This document shows positions 44,245 through 52,154 of a stretch of DNA of 64,000 nt, piece by piece. The stretch comes from Ruficoccus sp. ZRK36 (GTDB lineage Bacteria > Verrucomicrobiota > Verrucomicrobiia > Opitutales > Cerasicoccaceae): positions 3,172,176 to 3,236,175 of the forward strand of contig NZ_CP080649.1 of NCBI RefSeq assembly GCF_019603315.1, in the 5' to 3' direction. The notes beneath the pieces are model-generated. The model was not told the DNA's origin and made no database searches. It worked only from the letters and a program-made list of their open reading frames with translations. Both the position numbers and the translations under genes were made by a program. The first letter of the stretch is position 1, and each line of letters opens with the position of its first letter.

Positions 44245-45174
44245 ATGACAATGAACCACCCCATACCTAGCCTCCTGTTGCGTGTAGCACTTATTTCCAT
44301 CTTCGCAGGAGTTGGAGCTACCAGTCAGGCAGCAACATTGTTTGAATTCGGCCCCTCCTCCTCATACGTGAGCAGCGATGTTGATTTCGCTCGGCAGACA
44401 AGCGAATCAACGACCGGTGCTGGCTACACCTTTGAAACAGCATTTAGCGACTCGCAGGCCCTGAGCCCCTCCAGCGGCTACTCTGGCCCCACGTTCTACG
44501 GTGGCTATCGTTTTACCAGCAGCGATATCGACAGCGGCCTTACAAACCAGAAAGTACGCAGCGACTATACCAACCTGAACAATAATGACGCCTTGTGGCT
44601 GCAAACCTATCGCTCCGAGGGCTGGGCAGATGGCACCTACTCATTTGCCGCTGTCTTTGTCTTCAAGCAGGAAGACTTCAATGCTGAATACACGACCGGA
44701 GACATCGGCGTTGATGGCATGTCTACCACGTTTTACTATAACTCCAGCGGAACAGCCAGCGATGTCTTTAACCCGGAAGGTCGTTGGCTGATCGAGAAGG
44801 ACGGATCTTACTACATCTCGGAAGCAACGATCATGGGCCCCAAAGGCGGATCATCCACGGTCGAAATAAGCGGTAGCGAACTCACCTCGACGCAATGGGC
44901 AGCCTACAACCCGACGGACTCACTGCTCTTTGACTCCGGTTCTGCCAGCTTCGAGAGCATTAGCCTGAGCGGTATTACATCCGTAGGTGTCTACTTCGGC
45001 GACGATTCGTTCACCGGCAGCACCAGTACAAATGCGTCCGTCGTATCCTTTGGCATTTCGGAATTCTCAGCCTCGGGCTCAAACATCCCGGAAGCCGACT
45101 TTAGCATGCTGCTCCTCCCCCTTCTGATCCTGGTCGGCGGGCGACGGATTCTGAAAAAACGGTGCCGCTGCTAG
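44245..45174 (+). CDS. Secreted protein with PEP-CTERM-like tail
   Basis: 309 residues. Signal peptide (LLLRVALISIFAGVGATSQAAT) and a Ser/Thr/Tyr-rich beta-type body with no recognised domain. The tail is IPEADFSML, a hydrophobic segment LLLPLLILVGG, then RRILKKR, the three-part layout of a PEP-CTERM signal with PEA in place of PEP+Ser/Thr. It is probably exported and processed by an exosortase. It follows the lyase gene by 165 bp and shares the same upstream 17-bp motif. Confidence 0.72.
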   Translation: MTMNHPIPSLLLRVALISIFAGVGATSQAATLFEFGPSSSYVSSDVDFARQTSESTTGAGYTFETAFSDSQALSPSSGYSGPTFYGGYRFTSSDIDSGLTNQKVRSDYTNLNNNDALWLQTYRSEGWADGTYSFAAVFVFKQEDFNAEYTTGDIGVDGMSTTFYYNSSGTASDVFNPEGRWLIEKDGSYYISEATIMGPKGGSSTVEISGSELTSTQWAAYNPTDSLLFDSGSASFESISLSGITSVGVYFGDDSFTGSTSTNASVVSFGISEFSASGSNIPEADFSMLLLPLLILVGGRRILKKRCRC

Positions 45175-45222
45175 CCAGTCGCTCCGAAAGACTCCTTTAC
45201 TAGAAAAAGTTTGGTTCTGAAA

Positions 45223-45240
45223 GCCCCACCCAGGTGGGGC
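45223..45240. terminator. Stem-loop after the PEP-CTERM-like gene
   Basis: Perfect 8-bp stem GCCCCACC / GGTGGGGC with a 2-nt loop, 48 bp after the stop. No T-run follows, so it may be an mRNA-end structure rather than a strong terminator. Confidence 0.5.
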
Positions 45241-45291
45241 AAGGGTTATTGTCGACTCACATCCATGCTGTAGACACCTCACACACCGCAT

Positions 45292-46005
45292 ATGCACTCT
45301 ACCCCACAGAAACGCCTACACCAATGCCGCTGCCCAATGCGTAGCGGGCAGAAGCACCCTGGCTTTTCCTTAATCGAGCTACTTACCGTGATTGCGGTCA
45401 TTGCGATACTTGCTACGCTTATCATAGCAAGCATCCAGCGGGTACGGACAACCGCAGCCTTGAGCAAAAGCATCAGCAACCTGCGCTCATTGCAATTGGC
45501 CAACTCTCTCTACAGCAGTGACCACAATGGCTGGTATGTCCCCATCGCCAGTTGGACAGATGAGGGTGAAGCTGTCTTCTGGCACAACGACCCGAAGTTC
45601 CGCGCCTACTTCTCCCTCGAGCCTGGTAATAATTGGCCGTCCGGACTCGTCGCTCCCAAGGCGGAAATAACCACCTCGAGCGGTAAGCTGCGCCTGGACC
45701 GCGCATACGGATACAACATTACATCGATGAACGGGAAATGGGCCGAGCCTGGTCAAGGCTACCAGGTCAACAGGGCCGACATTCCCAACCTGGACAACAA
45801 GATGGCTTTCGCAGATGCGCTGGACTGGATCATCCACCGAGATAACGCTGATGACTATACCGGCGAAGAGGTCTATACCAAACATGCAATCGCCTATCGA
45901 TATAATGGCTCTGCCGCAGTCGTCTACTACAGTGGCCGCGCGACGGGCCTCCCGCGCGAGGAAGTCATCGGGAACCGTGGCCTGTGGGACATCTGTGAAG
46001 ATTAA
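45292..46005 (+). CDS. Type II secretion/pseudopilin-type protein
   Basis: 237 residues. A short basic leader with two Cys leads to the type IV prepilin motif GFSLIELLTVIAVIAILATLI with the conserved Glu at +5, so a prepilin peptidase should cut before Phe. The rest is the GspG/H-like domain common in large paralogous sets in Verrucomicrobia and Planctomycetes (LRSLQLANSLYSSDHNGWYVP, NRADIPNLDNKMAFADALDW). Function of these single pseudopilins is not known; some may be surface-displayed proteins. Confidence 0.8.
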   Translation: MHSTPQKRLHQCRCPMRSGQKHPGFSLIELLTVIAVIAILATLIIASIQRVRTTAALSKSISNLRSLQLANSLYSSDHNGWYVPIASWTDEGEAVFWHNDPKFRAYFSLEPGNNWPSGLVAPKAEITTSSGKLRLDRAYGYNITSMNGKWAEPGQGYQVNRADIPNLDNKMAFADALDWIIHRDNADDYTGEEVYTKHAIAYRYNGSAAVVYYSGRATGLPREEVIGNRGLWDICED

Positions 46006-46070
46006 ATGACGCCAACATCCTCGCGCTCCGTCCCCTACGTATAAGACCCATCACCTACCGCACCTATCGC

Positions 46071-47075
46071 ATGTCGTACCGACCACAGAGCGTTTACTTA
46101 CTGGACCAAAGATCCCTTCATAAAATCTATTCCAGTGAGACACAGCAGCGTATCCGAGAGCTAACTCGCCCCATGCCACAGCTAGTAACCGCTGAAACCT
46201 GGCGGGCTCATACAACAGAACTCGCATCCGTCGAGTACATCCTCTCGGGCTGGGGGATGCCGATCATGGATGAGGAGCTCCTGGCAGCTATGCCAGCACT
46301 CAAACATGTGTTCTACGGCTCTGGATCAATCCGGCAGTTCTATACCGAAGACGCCCGAAACCGAGGCATCGGCGTATCATCTGCCTGGCGGGCGAACGCC
46401 ATCCCCACTGCGGAGTTCGCCTATGCCGTCATTCTTCTAAGTCTAAAAAGATGCTGGCGCGCTCAGCAATATACCAAACAAAACAGGACATGGAAGAAAC
46501 CAGCCGAAGCGGCAGGTATCTTTCGCTCAAAGGTAGGAATCGTATCCTTGGGCACCATCGGCCGAAGAGTTGCCCGGTCACTAACCTGTGGGCACACTCT
46601 CGATGTCTTAGCCTACGACCCCTACGCAACAGCCGAGGACGCAGCCAACCTAGGGGTACGTCTCGTATCGCTCGATGAGTTATTCTCGCAGTCAGATGTC
46701 ATCAGTCTGCATGCACCGAGTCTCCCCGAAACCAAAGACATGATCGGAATGAACCTGCTCATGTCCATGAAGCCAAATGCCACGCTGATAAACACGGCCC
46801 GTGGAGCCCTGATCGAGGAATCCTCACTGATCGAGGTACTGAAACAACGCACGGACATTGACGCCATACTGGATGTGACGAATCCGGAACCCTGCCCTCC
46901 CGCCCATCCTCTGTGGCAACTGCCAAACGCTTTTATCACGCCGCATATTGCCGGCAGTCTGAATCAGGAGTGCTATCGCCTGGGTGAGTACATGGCCGAT
47001 GAGCTAGAGCGCTACCTCGCCGGGCTACCTCTGGAACATGAGGTCACGGAACAAATCTATCAAACCATGGCCTAG
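46071..47075 (+). CDS. D-2-hydroxyacid dehydrogenase family protein
   Basis: 334 residues. NAD-binding motif in VGIVSLGTIGRRVARSL, substrate Arg in NTARGALIEESSLIEVL, conserved Glu in DVTNPEPCPPAHPLWQLPN and catalytic His in AFITPHIAGS. All catalytic residues of the family are present. Located 65 bp after the pseudopilin gene and could be the last gene of the polysaccharide region. Substrate unknown (glyoxylate/hydroxypyruvate-type possible). Confidence 0.85.
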   Translation: MSYRPQSVYLLDQRSLHKIYSSETQQRIRELTRPMPQLVTAETWRAHTTELASVEYILSGWGMPIMDEELLAAMPALKHVFYGSGSIRQFYTEDARNRGIGVSSAWRANAIPTAEFAYAVILLSLKRCWRAQQYTKQNRTWKKPAEAAGIFRSKVGIVSLGTIGRRVARSLTCGHTLDVLAYDPYATAEDAANLGVRLVSLDELFSQSDVISLHAPSLPETKDMIGMNLLMSMKPNATLINTARGALIEESSLIEVLKQRTDIDAILDVTNPEPCPPAHPLWQLPNAFITPHIAGSLNQECYRLGEYMADELERYLAGLPLEHEVTEQIYQTMA

Positions 47076-47488
47076 CTCCTGTTTCCCCGGGTAGCGTAAG
47101 CACACCCCAAGCACTAGATTTGCCACAGGAGATCGCTGTTTCGGCCTAACGCAGCATGCTCTGCATTTTACCCGAAGCTTCTTCACTCACCTTCATTGAC
47201 CCAGCGGCGGAAGTCGCCTTGGGAATGGCCTTCAAAAAGACTAGCACTAACAATGGGTGACGCTGGCCGAAAAAGAAATTAACCACGCAATCCGCACCCA
47301 GTCAGACGTCGATCTGACAGAAACGTGGGAATTTCCACGTTAAAGTGTGCTGCCTTGATACCCCACTTAATACCCCAAGGCTAAAAATTGTGCCCATCTC
47401 TGCCGATTTCTGCGCATTTTTCGCCCAGAATCGTGAAACCCGGCCAAACACACCTTTTCACAAACCGTTGATTTAAAAGGTGTTTCAT
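47076..47488. other. Non-coding stretch with decayed sequence next to the tRNA fragment
   Basis: No intact gene. It contains a remnant of the gene found at the right end of the window (47189-47241) and a palindrome-like hairpin AACGTGG / CCACGTT at 47322-47341. Probably the scar of an earlier insertion at this attachment site. Confidence 0.55.
47189..47241 (-). pseudogene. Decayed fragment of the HTH/excisionase-like gene seen at 63533-64000
   Basis: About 53 bp nearly identical to 63899-63952: three differences, including one deleted base that breaks the frame after FLKAIPKAT. The matching part encodes the HTH start of the intact copy. Flanking sequence is unrelated and there is no open frame. 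Confidence 0.7.
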
Positions 47489-47535
<47 letters not shown>

Positions 47536-47541
47536 CCCGGA

Positions 47542-47568
47542 TATATATAAATAAACTATTTATATATA
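47542..47568. repeat. Perfect AT-only inverted repeat beside the attachment site
   Basis: TATATATAAATA / TATTTATATATA, 12-bp arms and a 3-nt loop, 6 bp from the tRNA fragment and 67 bp before the integrase start. Possible binding site for integrase or excisionase, or a cruciform. Confidence 0.65.
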
Positions 47569-47635
47569 AATACTTACACAGTCTCAATAAGTTTATTACT
47601 CGACAGTTGCCCAAAATATTGCCCATACTACAAGC

Positions 47636-49036
47636 ATGGTTAGGCCGAACAAGAAGGAGCGGTTCAAGATTGAAGACTTCAGGAATGCTTCGGGCAACAT
47701 ATCCTATCGTGTAGCGGGCTATCGCCCGGATGGCGAGCGTATCCGCAAAAACTTCCGCTACAAAGCTGATGCCATCGAATTCAGGGCTCGCATGGAGAGG
47801 GAGTGCGAGGAGGGTAAATTTGACCGTCACCTCACCCGGACGAAGTTGACCCCGGAACAGATCGCCGATGCGGAAACCGCCCTCTCCCACAACCCCAATC
47901 GTACGCTGACCGAGCAGGTACTGGAGTTGCAGGCGCTGAACGAGCGCATCACCAAGGTCAGTGATGTCGGCCTCGAAAACGCTGTCGCCTTCTTTGAAAG
48001 GCATTACCGACCGGAAATCTCCTCGATCGGCATCTACCAGTCCGCTGAGAAGTTCCTGGCCTCACGCGTCGGTCGTTCGCCCCAGACCATCAACTACTAC
48101 CGCAAGTGCCTGCAACTGCTCTATCAAGGTGACCCGAACAAAACGGTCCACGCCTTTACCACCCGCAATATATCCACCATACTGTCCGCCTATGAGCATA
48201 TCGGCTCCCAACGCAGCTACCGACGGGGCCTCAACGCATTCTTTAACTGGGCTGTGCGGGCGAAGTATTGCCTGGAAAATCCCTGCGACCACCTGGAGGC
48301 CCTACCGCGTCAGAAGCGTAATGTCGTGATCCTTCAGTTGGAGGAAGTCCGGCAATTGCTCCGGGCTGCGCAAAGCTACCGTGAGGGTGAGCTGGCTGCC
48401 TCGGTAGCCATCATGCTTTTTGCCGGGCTACGTCCCAGCGAGCTGGCCGACCTGAAAGTCTCGGACATCCGGACAGGTAATCTCATCATCTACGGCGGAA
48501 AAATGGAGGGCAAAATCAAGCGCCGTGTCACCATTGTGCCCGCACTGGAGGCGTGGCTGGAGCAATTTCCGTTCACCGGTATACCGAAAAACTGGTATAA
48601 GAAAATGGGCACCCTCAAAGACGCTGTCCAACCCCAGGAATGGGTCAGCGACATTCTCCGGCATACGAGTATCAGCTACCAGATCGAGCGCGACGAAGAC
48701 ATCGGCAAAGTCGCAACCCGCAACGGTACCAGCGACAGCATGATCATGCTCCACTACCGTGACGTGGTGGAAGACCCGCAGGATGTGACCGAGTTCTGGG
48801 CATTGACTCCAGACGCCCTCAAGAACGTACCCCTCACTGGATCGCTACCCGCGAAGCAGAGCGTAAGCTGGCCCGACGACACAGAGCTGGCCAAACTGGT
48901 GTGGGAAAAACCATTATCGAAGCTGTCCAAGGATTTAGGGATCTCGGACAACGCGATCCGCAAGCGCTGCATCAAGCACAACATCGACTTGCCCAAGAAC
49001 GGCTACTGGCAGCGACAACGGGCACTCGGGCTGTAA
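47636..49036 (+). CDS. Tyrosine-type site-specific integrase with C-terminal HTH
   Basis: 466 residues. N-terminal arm-binding part, a core-binding domain (SPQTINYYRKCLQLLYQ) and a catalytic domain with the box I Arg in MLFAGLRPSELADLKVSDI. It also has DILRHTSISYQ for the HxxR region and MIMLHYRDVV with the nucleophile Tyr. The first His of HxxR and the His/Trp of the LGH motif are not evident (SDILRHT; ATRNGTSDS). The last 50 residues (KLVWEKPLSKLSKDLGISDNAIRKRCIKHNI) form an added HTH. Position beside the tRNA fragment identifies it as the element's integrase. Confidence 0.82.
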   Translation: MVRPNKKERFKIEDFRNASGNISYRVAGYRPDGERIRKNFRYKADAIEFRARMERECEEGKFDRHLTRTKLTPEQIADAETALSHNPNRTLTEQVLELQALNERITKVSDVGLENAVAFFERHYRPEISSIGIYQSAEKFLASRVGRSPQTINYYRKCLQLLYQGDPNKTVHAFTTRNISTILSAYEHIGSQRSYRRGLNAFFNWAVRAKYCLENPCDHLEALPRQKRNVVILQLEEVRQLLRAAQSYREGELAASVAIMLFAGLRPSELADLKVSDIRTGNLIIYGGKMEGKIKRRVTIVPALEAWLEQFPFTGIPKNWYKKMGTLKDAVQPQEWVSDILRHTSISYQIERDEDIGKVATRNGTSDSMIMLHYRDVVEDPQDVTEFWALTPDALKNVPLTGSLPAKQSVSWPDDTELAKLVWEKPLSKLSKDLGISDNAIRKRCIKHNIDLPKNGYWQRQRALGL

Positions 49037-49082
49037 GCCCCCTCCCCTGCGCAAAAAGCATTCGACCTGCGTTATATATCCG

Positions 49083-49145
49083 TGATAGCGGGACGTGCTC
49101 GCTATCAGAAGCCCGGCAGACACCGACCCGTCGCCGGGCTTTTTC
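49083..49145 (+). terminator. Stem-loop plus rho-independent terminator after the integrase
   Basis: Two hairpins in a row: TGATAGCG / CGCTATCA (49083-49106) and AGCCCGGC / GCCGGGCT (49110-49140) followed by TTTTTC. The second is a classic terminator for the integrase transcript. The pair could also be the end of a short RNA or a leader of the next gene. Confidence 0.7.
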
Positions 49146-49178
49146 GTACCCACACGGTCGCATTCGAAAGGATTCCTC

Positions 49179-49655
49179 ATGGCTATCACCCTCGAAGCCA
49201 ACTACTCGAAGAAGCTGGGCCTGCCGCAGTTCTCTTCGCACCAGTATTCCATCACGGTCCGCACGGAGGTTAACGACCTCGCCCACATCCAGCAGGCCAG
49301 CACGCACCTGTACCGGCAACTGCAGGAGGCGGTGGACCGGGACATTCAGGAGACGGGCTTTTTGCCTGTATCCGGTTCATCGCTACACGAGCCCGCACGC
49401 ACACCGCTACGGGCAGACCCCAACCGCCCGGCCTTCAGCCAACAGGCATCGAGCGGATGGACTTGTTCTCCTAAACAGCAGGCCCTGATCGAGCGGATGA
49501 TGAAGGAGCACGGCCTCACGACTGATGCGCTGGAAGAGTTAGCCCAAAGCCGCTTCCAGACGCCCCTCACCCGCCTCAACAAGATGCAGGCCTCCGGACT
49601 GATCGACGAACTGATCGGCACCTACGGCTCTGCCAAGGGGAGGAACCGGTCATGA
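49179..49655 (+). CDS. Element-borne protein, possibly recombination-linked
   Basis: 158 residues from ATG 49179 with GAAAGGA 6 nt upstream. N-terminal strand-rich half (SSHQYSITVRTEV), Pro/Ser linker, and a helical end WTCSPKQQALIERMMKEH with LTRLNKMQASGLIDELI. Such tails occur in proteins of phage and element recombination modules. It overlaps the Cas4-like nuclease gene by 4 bp, so the two probably act together. No enzyme motif seen. Confidence 0.6.
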   Translation: MAITLEANYSKKLGLPQFSSHQYSITVRTEVNDLAHIQQASTHLYRQLQEAVDRDIQETGFLPVSGSSLHEPARTPLRADPNRPAFSQQASSGWTCSPKQQALIERMMKEHGLTTDALEELAQSRFQTPLTRLNKMQASGLIDELIGTYGSAKGRNRS

Positions 49656-50473
49656 TCCAGCCACTGGAACATGACCGCAACGGCCAGCAGCCCTCCACCG
49701 ATGGCTTGCTTGATCACATCTCGGCCAGCACGGTCAAACTCTACCTGACTTGTCCGCTGAAGTTCTGGTACAAGAAGGTCCTGAAGTTGCCCGAGCCTGT
49801 CTCCCCAAGCCTGCACCTGGGTAAGGCTGTCCACGCCGCCTTGCAACACTTTCACCGCGCTCGCTGGCGCGGGGAGTGCCACGAGCGGACGACGGTGATC
49901 GAGGCCTTCACACAGGCGTTTAATGCGCCTGATGAGGCCCCTGTGTATCCGGACATGGATACGCGACAGACCAATCACGACAAAGGCATCAAGATGGTCG
50001 AGGCTTACCTGGACTCCGAGCACGGGCAGATGACAGAGCTTCCGCTCGGTGTCGAAGTCCAACTGGAGGAGGACCTGCCGGTGCTTCCCAGCCCGGTCCT
50101 CGGTTACATTGACTTGGTTCGGGTGGGCAACGTACCGGTCGATTACAAGACCTGTGCGAGCACCCCAAACGTCCAGCTCGAAGCCTTTCAGCACGAGGTA
50201 CAGCTCACGCTCTACCAACTGTTGATCGAGTCGGCCACGAGCGAAAAGGTCGAGGGTCGCGAACTGGTTTTCCTCGTCAAGACCAAGGTCCCGAAGGTTA
50301 TCGTGCACCGGCTGGCACCGGCGAGCGAACGAGAGAAACAGCGCGTGTTGGACATCGCCTGCGCGGCGGTGGATGGCATTTACCACGAGCGGTTTCATCC
50401 GCAACCGGGCATGCACTGTGCCTGGTGCAGCTACCGCTCGCAGTGCGCAAAATGGACGGGAGGGGCGCGATGA
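49652..50473 (+). CDS. Cas4/AddB-like PD-(D/E)XK nuclease with Fe-S cluster motif
   Basis: 273 residues. Four Cys in the Cas4/AddB arrangement: Cys34 (YLTCPLKFWYKK) and Cys256-x2-Cys259-x5-Cys265 (HCAWCSYRSQCAKW), expected to hold a 4Fe-4S cluster. Nuclease motifs: GKAVHAALQHF, Asp in VLGYIDLV, Asp-Tyr-Lys in PVDYKTCAS, and QLTLYQLL. All active-site positions are present, so it is probably an active DNA exonuclease. ATGA overlaps join it to the genes on both sides. It is not near any CRISPR array or Cas1, so a role in element recombination or replication is more likely. Confidence 0.82.
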   Translation: MIQPLEHDRNGQQPSTDGLLDHISASTVKLYLTCPLKFWYKKVLKLPEPVSPSLHLGKAVHAALQHFHRARWRGECHERTTVIEAFTQAFNAPDEAPVYPDMDTRQTNHDKGIKMVEAYLDSEHGQMTELPLGVEVQLEEDLPVLPSPVLGYIDLVRVGNVPVDYKTCASTPNVQLEAFQHEVQLTLYQLLIESATSEKVEGRELVFLVKTKVPKVIVHRLAPASEREKQRVLDIACAAVDGIYHERFHPQPGMHCAWCSYRSQCAKWTGGAR

Positions 50474-50742
50474 TCCAGGCCATCCTCATCACTGTGATCA
50501 GTGTGGGCGCGGGCATTTTTATGCTCAACGACCACGACGAACCACCCTCACCTCCTCCGGTCGAGCAACCCGTCCTCCTGCCACTGGCCCATGCCCTGTA
50601 CTGGGTCGGGGGATGCTCGGTCGCCTGCTCCCTCATCTGGGGCAGCAGCATCGTGCGGGCCGCCAGGTATAAGCACCTGAGCCCGCCGCGCCGGATGAAA
50701 CGTAAACATAACAGCCTGCCTCACCATGAATGCCGTCCTTAA
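50470..50742 (+). CDS. Small membrane protein
   Basis: 90 residues with two membrane helices (residues 1-19 and about 42-65) and a basic C-terminus. ATGA overlap with the nuclease gene. No recognised family. Confidence 0.55.
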   Translation: MIQAILITVISVGAGIFMLNDHDEPPSPPPVEQPVLLPLAHALYWVGGCSVACSLIWGSSIVRAARYKHLSPPRRMKRKHNSLPHHECRP

Positions 50743-50962
50743 GCTCGTGCTCGTCGCGCTGACCGCCTACAGCGTCGGCACGCTGGTGGGGCCGGTGGCC
50801 ATCGGGGCCGTCAACGAGGCCAAGGAAACGCTCAGCCCGTTCCTGGTCATCTCCGTGGCGGTCCTCATCGGGTCTATCGGTTATGCCGTGGGAGCGGTGA
50901 GACGTTCGCCCTTCGTCCCGGAATACCCCGAGTACGAACGGGACCGTGAGCGCTACCGCTGA
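50726..50962 (+). CDS. Small membrane protein
   Basis: 78 residues with two membrane helices (about 4-25 and 38-60) and a charged tail EYPEYERDRERYR. Overlaps the previous gene by 17 bp. It ends the four-gene unit and is followed by a terminator. Unknown function. Confidence 0.55.
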   Translation: MNAVLKLVLVALTAYSVGTLVGPVAIGAVNEAKETLSPFLVISVAVLIGSIGYAVGAVRRSPFVPEYPEYERDRERYR

Positions 50963-50989
50963 GCCTGATCTGTCATACCCGGCCAATAC

Positions 50990-51024
50990 AGCCCCGCCTC
51001 GATCACACGAGGCGGGGCTTTTAC
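50990..51024 (+). terminator. Rho-independent terminator
   Basis: Perfect 12-bp stem AGCCCCGCCTCG / CGAGGCGGGGCT, 6-nt loop, followed by TTTAC. Closes the nuclease unit. Confidence 0.85.
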
Positions 51025-51225
51025 TTTTCCCAAACATCGGAGGCTATCCCACCTGCCCATTCGGTGCGGTATCAGGGACTGGGCACTCCCATACCCGGTT
51101 ACGACACCACTGACTCCCAGGCCAGTATTTATCGAACATACAGGCGAATCAGCATTTTCCCAAAAGCTACGAAAGCAGGACGTTTTTCGTAGTTTTCAAA
51201 ACCACAACCTCAACGCATCAACACC

Positions 51226-51996
51226 ATGATCACAGACACCATTGAACCCGTCTCACCCGCAGCTCCCCAACGCTGCAACCTGCTCCTGCACTGTGGCAGC
51301 CATGCCGTCAGCCGGTGCGACCTTGCCCAGATCAAGACTCCCCGGGCAACCTCTACCTGGAGACCGATTCCGCACATCCGGTTGTTACAAGTCGTCGAAC
51401 GCGCCCTACTCGAACAGGGCTTCACCGTTGCAGGCCAAGCCCACGGCCTCACCCATGACAACGCCCGCTACTTCGGGCTACTCGAAGTCGACGCCCCCGT
51501 ATCGGGACTTGAATACACCTATGTGGTCGGCGTCCGCAACAGCCACGACCAGCGTTTCTCCGCCGGAGTCGTTGCCGGGAGCCAGGTTTTAGTTTGCGAT
51601 AATCTCTCGTTCTCAGGAGAAATCCAGCTGGCCCGTAAGCACACTCCGCGCATCCTGCACGATCTCCCCAGTCTTGCCAAGGAGGCGGTGTCAGGACTCA
51701 GGCATCACTGGGACCGACATGACCGCCGGGTGGATTACTACCGTCGCATCACGCTTCAGGATCGCACGGCTCACGACCTGATTGTCCGCGCCGTCGATGC
51801 CGGTGTCATGGCCAACAGCACCATCCCCAAAGTCCTGCAAGAATGGCGTCAACCCCGGCATGAGGCCTTCCAGCCCCGGACCGCCTGGAGCCTTCAGAAC
51901 GCCTTCACCGAGGCCCTCAAAGGCAACCTCAACCTCCTGCCCACCCGGACCCACCGCCTCCACCAACTCCTCGATCACGCCCTAGGATTGAACTGA
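51226..51996 (+). CDS. DUF932-family protein
   Basis: 256 residues. Matches the phage/plasmid DUF932 family: YFGLLEVDAPVSGLEYTYVVGVRNSHDQRFSAGVVAGSQVLVCDNLSFSGEIQLARKHT is the family's central block, followed by a helical end with DRTAHDLIVRAVDAGVM and TAWSLQNAFTEALKGN. Members are found on mobile elements; some are suspected to be anti-restriction or replication factors, but the role is not proven. Stands alone between two terminators. Confidence 0.82.
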   Translation: MITDTIEPVSPAAPQRCNLLLHCGSHAVSRCDLAQIKTPRATSTWRPIPHIRLLQVVERALLEQGFTVAGQAHGLTHDNARYFGLLEVDAPVSGLEYTYVVGVRNSHDQRFSAGVVAGSQVLVCDNLSFSGEIQLARKHTPRILHDLPSLAKEAVSGLRHHWDRHDRRVDYYRRITLQDRTAHDLIVRAVDAGVMANSTIPKVLQEWRQPRHEAFQPRTAWSLQNAFTEALKGNLNLLPTRTHRLHQLLDHALGLN

Positions 51997-52027
51997 GCGG
52001 GCGACGGAGACTGTACAAGGTAAGCAT

Positions 52028-52043
52028 GTAAACCATGGTTTAC
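52028..52043. repeat. 16-bp perfect palindrome
   Basis: GTAAACCATGGTTTAC, just before the bidirectional terminator. AACCATGGTTTACA occurs again at 62992-63005 in the other non-coding control region of the element. Candidate operator or recombination site. Confidence 0.6.
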
Positions 52044-52046
52044 ACC

Positions 52047-52102
52047 AAGAAAAGCCCCTGTCCCGCCGCCCTAGCGCGTTGGGGCGCCGGGGCTTTTCTT
52101 TT
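52047..52102. terminator. Bidirectional terminator between DUF932 and res genes
   Basis: Perfect 12-bp arms AAGAAAAGCCCC and GGGGCTTTTCTT with T-rich sequence on both sides, so it can stop the plus-strand DUF932 and the minus-strand res transcripts. Confidence 0.85.
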
Positions 52103-52154
52103 AGCTGGAAGAACGTTGTCGGGCAATCGGGTGAAGAAATCAAGTCTGTGCCCC

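Noticed and set aside
49652-50473. CRISPR-associated Cas4
   Set aside because: No CRISPR array, Cas1 or Cas2 in the window; the neighbours are those of a recombination or replication module.
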